From Clostridiaceae bacterium (GTDB lineage: Bacteria; Bacillota; Clostridia; Lachnospirales; Lachnospiraceae): DNA of 64,000 nucleotides. Below, in pieces: positions 18,184 to 26,660 of this stretch (its first letter is position 1; each line of letters opens with the position of its first letter). The position numbers and the translations under genes are program-made. The stretch covers positions 1 to 64,000 of the forward strand of contig QXXC01000005.1 in assembly GCA_009911305.1 (NCBI GenBank), read 5' to 3'. Below the pieces are notes generated by a model. That model was not told where the DNA came from, searched no databases, and worked only from the letters and a program-made list of their open reading frames with translations.

Positions 18184-18321
18184 GCCAGTGACCACTTCCA
18201 TATCCAACAGAACCCCGCTTTCGCTCGGAGAAAAGCGCAGCGGACGCTAAGCTCGAAAAGACCTCGCTAAGCGCCGGCGGTTTTCTACGGGTTCTTATTG
18301 GATATGGAAGTGGTCACTGGC
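18184..18321. repeat. Palindromic intergenic element, family A copy 1
   Basis: 138 bp bounded by a perfect 24-bp inverted repeat (GCCAGTGACCACTTCCATAT... at 18184-18207, complement at 18298-18321), continued inward by AGAACCC/GGGTTCT. The core shares long stretches with the copies at 19232-19531 and 23721-23827: GCCGGCG next to GAAAACC, AGCGAGGT, and the AAAGCGCAGCGG block. The outer arms differ from copy to copy. From 18322 to 18644 the DNA is AT-rich and shows no gene. Confidence 0.8.
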
Positions 18322-18644
18322 TACGTTATCGGCAGGCCTGAAATCAATGTTGGCCTGCTGAAGTTGTTGCTATATCTTTTGAATTGTCTACTATATAACG
18401 CCGTTCTACAATGGTATTTATAAATAATTTTGATATTAAGTCTTGTTTTATTAAAATAGTCAAAAATATTTATTATCAAAATTATTATAAAAATTAAATA
18501 TTAGGAGTATATATTCATATAGTTAGTTATCATTCATAATTTCATCTGCTGACTATTGAGTCCCTTTTTAATATGGCGGTTGCTAATGCTTGTTTAGCCT
18601 ATCTTCATGTATAACTTATACAATCGAAAATTCAAAGTTGGCTA

Positions 18645-19025
18645 TTATCTTTTCTTTTCTATTGTATAAGATTGTAAGCTTTTTTGGCATCCATTCTTTT
18701 CATAAAATCCCTCTACCCCTGGTTGAGAACCAAAGTATAGCATAGTAGGCGTACTATCTTTTGCCAGTTGCAGAAGCTTACTTCCCACTCCATGTTTTTG
18801 ATATTCTGGAAGAACAAGTAATTCTGTAATCGTTCCAAAATAATAGCCATCTGAAAGTATACGCAGACAACCTACTAATACATTGTTATCATAGGCGGTT
18901 ATATTTAGTGTTTTCGACAATGCGCTCTGTGTTCTTTCCAAGTCATAATCGCCTTGCCATACTTGATTAACAAATTTAATAAAGGTTGAAGCATTAAGTT
19001 CTTTATCGTCTACTTTATAATCCAT
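18645..19025 (-). CDS. GNAT family N-acetyltransferase
   Basis: A 126-aa acetyltransferase. The acetyl-CoA loop is in LPEYQKHGVGSKLLQLA, followed by the FYEKNGC strand typical of the family end. The substrate is unknown. I chose ATG 19025 (MDYKVDDKEL) behind GAAGG; a TTG at 19088 in the same frame lacks a site. The gene and its flanks are visibly more AT-rich than the neighbours, and it is bracketed by two copies of palindromic element A, which suggests acquired DNA. It is divergent from hypD and convergent with nothing close. Confidence 0.85.
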   Translation of the reverse strand: MDYKVDDKELNASTFIKFVNQVWQGDYDLERTQSALSKTLNITAYDNNVLVGCLRILSDGYYFGTITELLVLPEYQKHGVGSKLLQLAKDSTPTMLYFGSQPGVEGFYEKNGCQKSLQSYTIEKKR

Positions 19026-19231
19026 TATCTTACCTTCACAACTTCCGATTGTCGTTCTGATTTTATCATTGAACTTGATCTTATTCAATTTTTTCGTAAA
19101 ATTGCCATGATTTATCCAGTAACACTTATGTTAAATAGAGCAACTTTTATACATGAACAATGAATATTATATTTTACATAGAAATAACAACCGTCATCCA
19201 GAGATATTATTTATAGCCTGCGATGATGTAG

Positions 19232-19531
19232 CCAGAGCCAGCTTCCCTGTCCATCAGAAACCCGTAGAAAACCGCCGGCGCTTAGCGAGGTCTTTTCGAG
19301 CTTAGAGCGTGTCTGAAACATGCTTTCTGCCAGATGTGCGTTCCGCTTTGTGGGAGATTTGGGCCAAATGAACGCGGCGCAGTGGGCTGCGTTAAGTGAA
19401 TTTGGCCCAAATATACCGCAAAGCGGGGCGTGCAGATGGCGGGAATGATGTTTCAGACACGCTCTGGCGTCCGCTGCGCTTTTCTCCGAGCGGAAGCGGG
19501 GTTTCTGATGGACAGGGAAGCTGGCTCTGGC
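19232..19531. repeat. Palindromic intergenic element, family A copy 2 (interrupted)
   Basis: A perfect 31-bp inverted repeat forms the ends (19232-19262 and 19501-19531). Inside are the family-A core blocks, in the opposite orientation to copy 1. The core is split by the 162-bp palindrome B at 19304-19465: outside B the sequence reads CGAGCTT and GGCGTCC, matching the uninterrupted CGAGCTTAGCGTCC of copy 1 (read on the other strand) except for one base. The stretch 19026-19231 upstream shows no gene. Confidence 0.85.
19304..19465. repeat. Palindromic element B nested in element A copy 2
   Basis: Ends are a perfect 18-bp inverted repeat, AGAGCGTGTCTGAAACAT (19304-19321) and its complement (19448-19465). 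Pairing continues with mismatches inward (GTGCG...CCGCTTTG, ATTTGGGCCAAA), so each arm is about 60 bases and the whole could form one long hairpin. Partial copies of the arm occur near 59715, 37940 and 32503. Confidence 0.8.
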
Positions 19532-19587
19532 GGCCCTCTCACGATCTATACACGGCCTTAAGTAATAGCATTAGGTATAAACCACAG

Positions 19588-20961
19588 CTATTTATTTTCC
19601 CCACGCTCTCCCACCAGGCGGCGTTTCTCCCACTTCCCGCTGCGGTAACGTGAAAAGGAAATGGCGCTCCCCACAAGCCATCCGATGGGAATTGACCACC
19701 ATATTGCTCCGGGCCCAATCCGGCTTGCGAGGGTATACGCAATCGCAACCCTGCAGAATAAGTTGCCCAGCGAGCTCAGCATGAAGAAGCCCATATCTCC
19801 CGCGCCCCTCAAAAGTCCGTTGCTCACAAACAGTATACCCATCAGTATGTAAAATGAAGAAACCGTACGCATATAGGACATCCCGTAGCCGATGGAATCC
19901 ACGTTTATATTGGAATCCATAAACAGATTCAATAAATTCGGGCCGAACAAAAAGATCATCGTTGTCAATGCCACGCTGAATACCACCACCATACATATGC
20001 TGGCTTTATAGCCCTCCTTCACCCGCTCCGGCTTCCCGGCCCCGATATTCTGGGCTGTATAGCTGGACATGGCATTGGAAAAGTTCATGTTCGGCAGCAT
20101 AGCCAGGCTGTCGATCTTGGTCGCCGCCGTATAGCCTGCAATAAAGACCGATCCATAGCTGTTTACAAGCCCCTGCATAAACAGCATGCTTAAGGAGACG
20201 ATCGACTGCTGGATCATGGAGGGCACTCCCACATGGGCAATCCGCTTCACAGCAGAAAAGTCAAACAGCCGCGCCTTCAGCTCTGGCGCGTCCTCCTCGT
20301 CCGGCATCTTCTTTAACCGGATTAGCAAAACCAGAAGCGACAGGCCCGCGCAAATCCCCTGCGCGATCAGTGTCGCCCAGGCCACTCCTGCCACCCCCAT
20401 CTGATAGCGGATGACAAACCGCAGATCCAGATAAATATTGGCCAGTGTCGAAAAAATCAGAAAATAAAGCGGCGTTTTGCTGTCCCCCAGCGCATTATAT
20501 ATTCCATTCAGGGTATTATAAATGAACAGGAACACGGCCCCGCCGAAATAAATCTGCAGATACGTCCTGGAATCTGCCATAATATTGTCCGGCGTTTTCA
20601 AAAGGCTTAAAATTGCCGGCGAGAGTAGGCCTCCCACGATCATAATGGCAACGCTTAAGAAAAACTGCCCGATCAGGGCAGTTGATACCGTCACCTTCAT
20701 CTCCCGGATCCGGTTCGCTCCAAAAAGCTGCGAGATCACGACGTTGCAGCCCATAGAGAGGCCCGCTGCCAGCGCCACGGCCAGAAATGTCACCGGAAAA
20801 GAGGCCCCCACCGCCGCCAGCGCATCTGCGCCTACAAAATTACCGACTACGATCGAATCTACCATATTGTAAAGCTGCTGGAAAAGGTTTCCCAGAAGCA
20901 TGGGGAGAGAAAAGAAAAATAAAAGCTTCAGCGGCTTTCCCTCTGTCAGGTTTTTAACCAT
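19588..20961 (-). CDS. MATE family efflux transporter
   Basis: A 457-aa membrane protein with about 12 hydrophobic segments in two halves. The first half begins LFFFSLPMLLGNLFQQLYNMVDSIVVG, the hallmark of NorM/DinF-type MATE exporters, and the second half repeats the pattern near VGVPSMIQQSIVSLSMLFMQ. Such proteins expel drugs or metabolites by Na+ or H+ antiport. RBS AAGGAGGAAGG precedes ATG 20961. It is a single gene on the minus strand, next to palindrome A copy 2 at its 3' side; its substrate cannot be predicted. Confidence 0.92.
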   Translation of the reverse strand: MVKNLTEGKPLKLLFFFSLPMLLGNLFQQLYNMVDSIVVGNFVGADALAAVGASFPVTFLAVALAAGLSMGCNVVISQLFGANRIREMKVTVSTALIGQFFLSVAIMIVGGLLSPAILSLLKTPDNIMADSRTYLQIYFGGAVFLFIYNTLNGIYNALGDSKTPLYFLIFSTLANIYLDLRFVIRYQMGVAGVAWATLIAQGICAGLSLLVLLIRLKKMPDEEDAPELKARLFDFSAVKRIAHVGVPSMIQQSIVSLSMLFMQGLVNSYGSVFIAGYTAATKIDSLAMLPNMNFSNAMSSYTAQNIGAGKPERVKEGYKASICMVVVFSVALTTMIFLFGPNLLNLFMDSNINVDSIGYGMSYMRTVSSFYILMGILFVSNGLLRGAGDMGFFMLSSLGNLFCRVAIAYTLASRIGPGAIWWSIPIGWLVGSAISFSRYRSGKWEKRRLVGERGENK

Positions 20962-21200
20962 GGTTGTCCTTCCTCCTTTTCGGAAATGACGGTTTCGTGA
21001 ATGTAGTTTGGGGATTCAGGGGTAAAAATATGTGAATCTTATTATTATAATGCGGTAGGATGGAAAAATCAAGTAAAAAATTTATTTTATGCAACTTATT
21101 ACTGGAAATACTCAAAACTCTGTGCTATGATAAGGAAAGTAAACCGCAGTTCAATCTCTATTTCACTGCGGCAGCAATCTTTCACGAAAGGAATGATACT

Positions 21201-22487
21201 ATGACAGGGAATTTCAAAACCAGGATATGGGCGGCAAATGTAGCGGGCTTTCCGCTTCCTGTCTATCTGGGCGTCCTGGCTCTGGTGATAGCGTGTATGT
21301 ATACAGACTGCCTTCCGGCCGGGCTGGTCGGCGGCATCATCGTTTTGATGGTCGTGGGCGAAGGGCTGAATGCGATCGGCAATTCGCTTCCTGTGGTGCG
21401 CACTTATCTCGGCGGCTCGGTGATCTGTATCCTGGGCGCGGCGGCGATTCAGGCCGTCGGGCTGATCCCTGCGCCGACGCAGGATATTCTGAACAGGTTT
21501 GTAAACCAGCAGGGCTTTCTGGTCTTCTATATCTCCGCCCTGATCACAGGAAGCCTGTTTAACATTGACCGGGATCTTCTCCTGCGGGCTACGGTCCGGC
21601 TGCTTCCGACGGCTGTGATCTCCCTGGGCGCAGGCGTTGTGCTGGCAGGCATTTTGGGAATGTTCATGGGTAATTCCTTTTTGGAGGGCATCCTGTATAT
21701 CGGTATCCCCATGACCAGCGGCGGGATGACGGCGGGCTCGGTTCCTCTGTCCGCCATGTATTCCTCTGTCCTGGGGACAGATGCGGGACAGATCCTCACA
21801 AGGATTACTCCGGCAACAGTGCTTGGAAACTGCGTCGCCATCGTTCTGGGCGCTCTGGCCAACAACGTGGGGGAAAAACGGCCTGAACTGACCGGACACG
21901 GACGTCTGGTGAATGACGGGACAAAGCCGCCTGAAAGACCGGTCATGAAGCCTTCCCTGTCCCTTTTATGCGCCGGTCTGATCATTTCCCTGGCGTTTTA
22001 TGAGCTGGGGGCGCTGTTTCACCGTTTCATCTCGTTTATTCCCACTTATGCGTGGATGATCATCGCTGTGGTCATTGTCAAGGGCACAGGCATTATGTCT
22101 GAGCAGCTCGAGGAGGCGGCCCGCCAGTGGGGGCAGCTCGCCATCCATAGCTGGACCGCCGCGGCATTAACCGGCATCGGGGCGACGCTCATTGATCTGA
22201 AAGCCATCCTGCGTGATATCACCCCCTTTTACCTCCTGACCGTCGTCCTGGTCGTCCTGGCTATTACCCTGACCGCCTCGCTGATCGGCAGAAAAGTGGG
22301 ATTTTACCCGCTGGAATCGGCTATCGCGGCCGGGATGTGCACCACCAATATGGGCGGTTCCGGCAATGTGGCGGTGCTCAGCAGCGCCAAGCGCATGGAA
22401 CTTCTCCCGTTTGCACAGATCGTGACGCGTTCCTGCGGCGCGCTGATGCTGACGCTCGGCGGGGTTCTGGTGCAATTGATGCTCTGA
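21201..22487 (+). CDS. 2-hydroxycarboxylate transporter family protein
   Basis: A 428-aa membrane protein of the 2HCT family (CitS, MalP, CimH), which imports citrate, malate or related acids with Na+ or H+, or exchanges them for products such as lactate. The C-terminal signature GMCTTNMGGSGNVAVLSSA followed by RMELLPFAQIVTR is the family's second GGxG re-entrant loop region, and the first-half ITSGGMTAGSVPLS-like region (MTSGGMTAGSVPLSAM) is the matching loop. ATG 21201 sits behind AAAGGA; the frame is open from 21060 but that part is not family-like. It lies 151 bases upstream of eutH on the same strand. Substrate unknown. Confidence 0.88.
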   Translation: MTGNFKTRIWAANVAGFPLPVYLGVLALVIACMYTDCLPAGLVGGIIVLMVVGEGLNAIGNSLPVVRTYLGGSVICILGAAAIQAVGLIPAPTQDILNRFVNQQGFLVFYISALITGSLFNIDRDLLLRATVRLLPTAVISLGAGVVLAGILGMFMGNSFLEGILYIGIPMTSGGMTAGSVPLSAMYSSVLGTDAGQILTRITPATVLGNCVAIVLGALANNVGEKRPELTGHGRLVNDGTKPPERPVMKPSLSLLCAGLIISLAFYELGALFHRFISFIPTYAWMIIAVVIVKGTGIMSEQLEEAARQWGQLAIHSWTAAALTGIGATLIDLKAILRDITPFYLLTVVLVVLAITLTASLIGRKVGFYPLESAIAAGMCTTNMGGSGNVAVLSSAKRMELLPFAQIVTRSCGALMLTLGGVLVQLML

Positions 22488-22638
22488 ATCTCCGGATGCT
22501 GACGGCTCTCAACAAAAGATAACACTGCAGAACATGCCGTGTGCGCCGGAACGCAGCAAAACATGCTGTGGATTTACAGGCGTGCGAAGCCTTTCATCCT
22601 GTCCGGACGGTTATGATGCAGGTACCTGAGGAAATTTT

Positions 22639-23712
22639 ATGAATGTGTTTGTTGTTTTAATGCTCGTGTTTGCCGCTCTTGGGCTTCTCGATGAAATGCT
22701 GGGCGGCAGGCTGGGCTTTATGCCTGATTTTGAAAAGGGCCTTTCCACCATGGGAGGCCTCGCCATGTCTACGGTCGGTTTTTACGCGATCGGCATTTCC
22801 TATGTGCAGAGCCATGCAGAGGCGCTTGCCGCCGCGGCGGAACATATGCCCTTTGATCCGTCTCTTATCGTGGGATGTCTTCTGGCGCCCGATATGGGAG
22901 CCATGGGTATTGCGCAGAAGCTGGCCGCCTCGGCTTCGATCGCCATTTTTACCGGATCCATGGTTTCCGGCGGACTGGGAGCCACGGTCGGCTATCAGCT
23001 TCCCGTCTTCCTGGCCGCTGTCAGAAAGGAAGAGATCCCGGAGCTGATGCGGGGTTTTATTTTCGGACTCATTATGCTGCCCTTCGGCCTTGCAGCCGGC
23101 GGACTAATGCTCGGCCTGACGGTGACGGAGCTTGCTGTCAATATGATTCCGGTGCTGGCGCTCTGTGTGGTTCTGATCGCCGCCTTTCTTCTGATTCCCG
23201 CGCAGACCACCCGGTTTCTGATTATGCTGGGAAATGGAATCCGCATCATCAGCTTCCTGTTTTTCGGCATTGCGATATTCAGCGTCTTTGTCCCCCGGTA
23301 CGCGGTCGTGGACAGCGCTCTGGTATCTGAAATGCTTGATATGGTTCTCCGGATGGTCGTCGTCGCCTGCGGGGGGCTCGTCATGTCCCACATTGCCCTT
23401 GATAAGCTCAGGCGGCCGATTGAGGCCATCGGGCGCTTTCTCGGCGTGAATAATGAGTCTGTGGTCGGCCTTTTCCTGAGCTGTACCCAGAGCCTTGCCA
23501 TGCTGCCTCTGTTTACTAAAATGGATCGCAGAGGACGGATCTTAAACGCTGCCTTTTCTGTGGCTGGCGCGTATGTGGCAGGCGGCCAGATGGCCTTCGT
23601 GGCCTCTCTTATACCGCCGGAGGCGCTGACGGCTTATATGGCGAATAAAATGATTTCCGGTGTATTAGCTGTGGCGCTTGCGGTTTTGTGTGATAAAAAG
23701 CAGAGCTCATAG
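22639..23712 (+). CDS. eutH: EutH-family ethanolamine transporter-like protein
   Basis: A 357-aa protein with about 10 membrane segments. The layout matches EutH: an N-terminal helix followed by GLLDEMLGGRLGFMPDFEKGL, MGGLAMSTVGF, LLAPDMGAMGIAQKLA, and the GSMVSGGLGATVGYQLPVFL block. EutH imports ethanolamine, usually beside eut microcompartment genes, but none are here; the neighbour is a 2HCT transporter. GAGG lies upstream of ATG 22639. The match is by pattern, and a different substrate is possible. Confidence 0.82.
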   Translation: MNVFVVLMLVFAALGLLDEMLGGRLGFMPDFEKGLSTMGGLAMSTVGFYAIGISYVQSHAEALAAAAEHMPFDPSLIVGCLLAPDMGAMGIAQKLAASASIAIFTGSMVSGGLGATVGYQLPVFLAAVRKEEIPELMRGFIFGLIMLPFGLAAGGLMLGLTVTELAVNMIPVLALCVVLIAAFLLIPAQTTRFLIMLGNGIRIISFLFFGIAIFSVFVPRYAVVDSALVSEMLDMVLRMVVVACGGLVMSHIALDKLRRPIEAIGRFLGVNNESVVGLFLSCTQSLAMLPLFTKMDRRGRILNAAFSVAGAYVAGGQMAFVASLIPPEALTAYMANKMISGVLAVALAVLCDKKQSS

Positions 23713-23720
23713 CAGCTAAA

Positions 23721-23827
23721 GGCGGCTTCTGCATCCATAAGGAACCCGCAGAAAACCGCCGGCTTCAGCGAGGTTTTTCTGCACCTTTTCCGAACGGGGG
23801 CGCGGTTCGCTGGATACAGAAGCTGCC
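23721..23827. repeat. Palindromic intergenic element, family A copy 3
   Basis: Arms GGCGGCTTCTGCATCCA (23721-23737) and TGGATACAGAAGCTGCC (23811-23827) pair with two mismatches; both arms differ from the arms of copies 1 and 2. The core shares GGAACCCGCAGAAAACCGCC and AGCGAGGTTTTT with the family. It begins 8 bases after the eutH stop. Confidence 0.75.
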
Positions 23828-24179
23828 GGAATGACCATTATGATTCTATAGCGCCTCCACTCTGCAGGAATGCTTTTTCGTCTTTTTGCTATAGCCAATC
23901 CCTACTGCCAAAATCCTTCCCGTATACTTTGGCCTCTCCCCCATTTTCCCTTTCTGTATTGTGGGCAACCATCACTCAGCCTTCCCTGGATCTCATTATA
24001 AAAGATTGAAAATCCCAAGTCAATGTCTCCTCAAATTCATCCAGGGAGCGTTCTCTCTGCAGATGCCTCACACTCTCACGGCAGCGCCGCAGCCCGCCCT
24101 TGCCGGTCTGTTCTATGATCCTGCGTCTTTTTTAGGAATCGTTCGTTTTTTCATACTATATTCTTATTTTAACCGTATC
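23828..24179. other. Intergenic stretch with a possible broken small gene
   Basis: No intact gene is visible. On the minus strand an ATG near 24152 starts MKKRTIPKK and hits a stop soon after a run of six A; a shift at that run would join it to a frame reading RRIIEQTGKGG, with a charged helical look, ending near 23983. It could be a frameshifted protein of about 55 residues, but there is no clear ribosome site. Confidence 0.25.
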
Positions 24180-24208
24180 TTGATTTTTGCTCACAATGGA
24201 ATTATACT
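24180..24208 (+). promoter_or_regulatory. Promoter of the HxlR gene
   Basis: -35 TTGATT (24180-24185), -10 TATACT (24203-24208), spacing 17, about 25 bases before the start codon. Confidence 0.6.
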
Positions 24209-24232
24209 GATTACGAAATGAGGGAACTTGAT

Positions 24233-24616
24233 ATGTCTGAGAATAAATTCAACTGCCCGGACACCGTCGCCCGCTGCGTCCCCATGAGCAGGCTGCAGTC
24301 CGTGATTGCAGGGAAATGGAAAATCCTGATCCTATGGTATGTGTCCTTTTACAGGGTACAGCGGTTTGGGGAGCTGATGCGCCGCCTTGACGGGATCACC
24401 CAGTCCACGCTGACCAAGCAGCTCCGGGAGCTGGAGGGCGACGGCTTCCTGCACCGCGAGATCTATAAAGAAATTCCGCCAAGGGTGGAGTATTCCCTGA
24501 CGGAATTTGGGGAGAGCTTTATCCCTGTCCTCCAAACCATGATGGCCTGGAGCGAAGCATATCTCTGCCCGGATTATGAGAATCCATATAAAGAGCCGGA
24601 TTTCCCGCAGCTATGA
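24233..24616 (+). CDS. HxlR family winged-helix regulator
   Basis: A 127-aa MarR/HxlR-type repressor or activator. The conserved Cys-containing start (CPDTVARCVPMSRLQSVIAGKWK), the RFGELMRRLDGITQSTLTKQLRELE recognition region and the wing PPRVEYSLTEFGESF are all present. Such proteins often respond to redox stress or electrophiles. ATG 24233 lies behind GAGGGAA; another ATG at 24218 has no site. It is convergent with greA and separated from eutH by 500 bases, so its target is not evident. Confidence 0.9.
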   Translation: MSENKFNCPDTVARCVPMSRLQSVIAGKWKILILWYVSFYRVQRFGELMRRLDGITQSTLTKQLRELEGDGFLHREIYKEIPPRVEYSLTEFGESFIPVLQTMMAWSEAYLCPDYENPYKEPDFPQL

Positions 24617-24634
24617 CCAGCGGCAGAACGCGGC

Positions 24635-25138
24635 TTAATAGCTCCGGATGCGGTCATTTTCATCCTCGCCCGTTTTTTCGATCGTTTTTACCACCACCGT
24701 ATACCCGGCCTTATCGCTGATCCTGACTTCAACGCGATCCCCGACGCGGCGTCCCTTTATCGCCTTTCCAAGGGGCGATTCGATGCTGATCAGACCTTTT
24801 AAGGAGTTTCCGCGGATGCTGGTGACAAGGCGGTAGGTTTCGTCCTCGTCGTCTTCCTCAAAGTAGAGTGTCACCGTATCATTCAGGCCGATCTCATCCG
24901 GCGCGGACTCGTCCGATACCACCCTGGCGTGCTTTAACATATTTTCCAGATAACGGATCCGGCTCTCATTGCGGTTCTTGTCCTTTTTTGCGGCATAGTA
25001 TTCAAAATTTTCGCTTAAGTCCCCCTGCGCACGGGCCTCCTTGACGGCCTCAATGGCCTCCTTGCGGACCACCAGCTTGCGGTGGCTGATCTCTTCCTGT
25101 ATCTTCTTTATATCGCTCTGCGTCAACTGTTCTCTCAT
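24635..25138 (-). CDS. greA: Transcription elongation factor GreA-type
   Basis: A 167-aa factor that rescues backtracked RNA polymerase by stimulating RNA cleavage. The N-terminal coiled coil carries the acidic tip block EARAQGDLSENFEYYAAK; the C-terminal FKBP-like domain ends with SPLGKAIKGRRVGDRVEV. It has a long acidic insertion (EEDDEDET) in the C-terminal domain. ATG 25138 is preceded by a purine-rich stretch. It lies downstream of glmM on the same strand, about 105 bases away. Confidence 0.9.
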   Translation of the reverse strand: MREQLTQSDIKKIQEEISHRKLVVRKEAIEAVKEARAQGDLSENFEYYAAKKDKNRNESRIRYLENMLKHARVVSDESAPDEIGLNDTVTLYFEEDDEDETYRLVTSIRGNSLKGLISIESPLGKAIKGRRVGDRVEVRISDKAGYTVVVKTIEKTGEDENDRIRSY

Positions 25139-25243
25139 CCTGTCACCCCGTTTGAATTTCCAAATATGCAGCCATTCACGCAATCGGAACGGTCACTGAA
25201 ATGCCATGCCGCGGCAGATACCCCCGCCGCGGCACAAAACGCA

Positions 25244-26596
25244 TTACAGAATATGTCCCTTTGCCTTCATCACGTCAATCACCTGATCCACATATTTCTC
25301 GCAGACGGCATCCGTCTCGGCCTCAACCATCACGCGGATCAGCGGCTCTGTGCCGCTCTGGCGGAGCAGGATGCGGCCCGTGTCGCCGAGGGCCTCTGCC
25401 ACCTTCTGAACCTCGGCCTGAACGTCCTCATCCTCCTGGGCCCCGGCCTTGCTCTTTACCTTTACATTCTTAAGCACCTGCGGGTAAATCTCAATCTCAG
25501 AGGCCAGCTTTCCAAGCGTCTGCTTCTTCTCCAGAATCACCTCCATCACCTTCAGCGAGGTGAGAATTCCGTCTCCTGTGGTGGCGTGTTTGCTGAAAAT
25601 GATGTGTCCGGACTGCTCGCCGCCCAGACAGTGGCCGTTCTGGGCCATATTTTCATACACGTATTTGTCGCCGACCGCCGTCTTTTCATAGGCAATGCCC
25701 TCTCTCTCCAGCGCCTTGTAGAGGCCGAAGTTAGACATAATGGTGGTCACGATCGTGTTGTTTACCAGCGTCCCCTGCTCCTTCATATATTTGCCGCAGA
25801 TGTACATGATCTTGTCGCCGTCCACCAGCTCGCCCTTCTCGTCCACGGCCAGGCAGCGATCCGCGTCCCCGTCATACGCAAAGCCCACGTCGAGCCGCTT
25901 TTCCTTTACAAACTGCATCAGCCTGCCGATATGGGTGGAGCCACAGTTGGTGTTGATATTCAGCCCGTCGGGCTGATTGCTGAGCACATAGGTCTCCGCG
26001 CCCAGGGCGTCAAAGACATTCTTGGCAATGGAGAAGGAGCTGCCGTTCGCACAGTCCAGCCCGACCCGCATATTTTTAAAGGAACGGGTGGCAATGGAAA
26101 TCAGATAGCCGATATAGCGGTTCCGGCCCGCTGAGAAATCCACCGTGCATCCGATGTGATCCCGCTTTGCAAACGGAATCTCGCCCATCTCTCCGTCCAG
26201 ATAGCTCTCAATCTTTTCGATCACCTCTTCCTCCAGCTTCTCGCCCCGCTCATTGATGACCTTGATGCCATTGTCATAATACGGGTTATGGCTGGCGGAA
26301 ATCATGATCCCGCACTCAAAGCCCTCGGTGCGCACCACATACGACACGCTGGGCGTGGTCGTCACATGCAGAAGATACACATCCGCGCCGGACGCGGTCA
26401 GGCCGGACACCAGAGAATACTCAAACATATAGCTGCTCCGCCTCGTATCCTTGCCGATCACGATGCGGCAGCGGTGATCCCCTGCCTTCTGCCCGTAATA
26501 CCAGCCCAGGAAACGTCCTACCTTATATGCGTGCTCTACCGTTAAATCCACGTTTGCTTCCCCGCGGAAGCCGTCCGTGCCAAAATATTTTCCCAT
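25244..26596 (-). CDS. glmM: Phosphoglucosamine mutase
   Basis: Converts glucosamine-6-phosphate to the 1-phosphate for peptidoglycan and teichoic acid precursors. The 450-aa protein shows the phospho-Ser loop ISASHNP, the metal loop DGDADR and the C-terminal phosphate loop RQSGTEPLIRV, all at the expected spacing. It follows rfbD on the same strand with a gap of 64 bases, which places it in a sugar-nucleotide set of genes. Confidence 0.95.
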   Translation of the reverse strand: MGKYFGTDGFRGEANVDLTVEHAYKVGRFLGWYYGQKAGDHRCRIVIGKDTRRSSYMFEYSLVSGLTASGADVYLLHVTTTPSVSYVVRTEGFECGIMISASHNPYYDNGIKVINERGEKLEEEVIEKIESYLDGEMGEIPFAKRDHIGCTVDFSAGRNRYIGYLISIATRSFKNMRVGLDCANGSSFSIAKNVFDALGAETYVLSNQPDGLNINTNCGSTHIGRLMQFVKEKRLDVGFAYDGDADRCLAVDEKGELVDGDKIMYICGKYMKEQGTLVNNTIVTTIMSNFGLYKALEREGIAYEKTAVGDKYVYENMAQNGHCLGGEQSGHIIFSKHATTGDGILTSLKVMEVILEKKQTLGKLASEIEIYPQVLKNVKVKSKAGAQEDEDVQAEVQKVAEALGDTGRILLRQSGTEPLIRVMVEAETDAVCEKYVDQVIDVMKAKGHIL

Positions 26597-26660
26597 CCGT
26601 TCTATCCTCTCCTCGCTAAAATTTCCCTGAATTTAAATGGTTCAAAAAGGCAGCTATTTG

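Noticed and set aside
18645-19088. Longer GNAT form starting at TTG 19088
   Set aside because: No ribosome site before it and the extra 21 residues are outside the domain; ATG 19025 preferred.
25082-26134. Open frame of 350 codons on the plus strand
   Set aside because: Antisense shadow of glmM, whose motifs are all intact.
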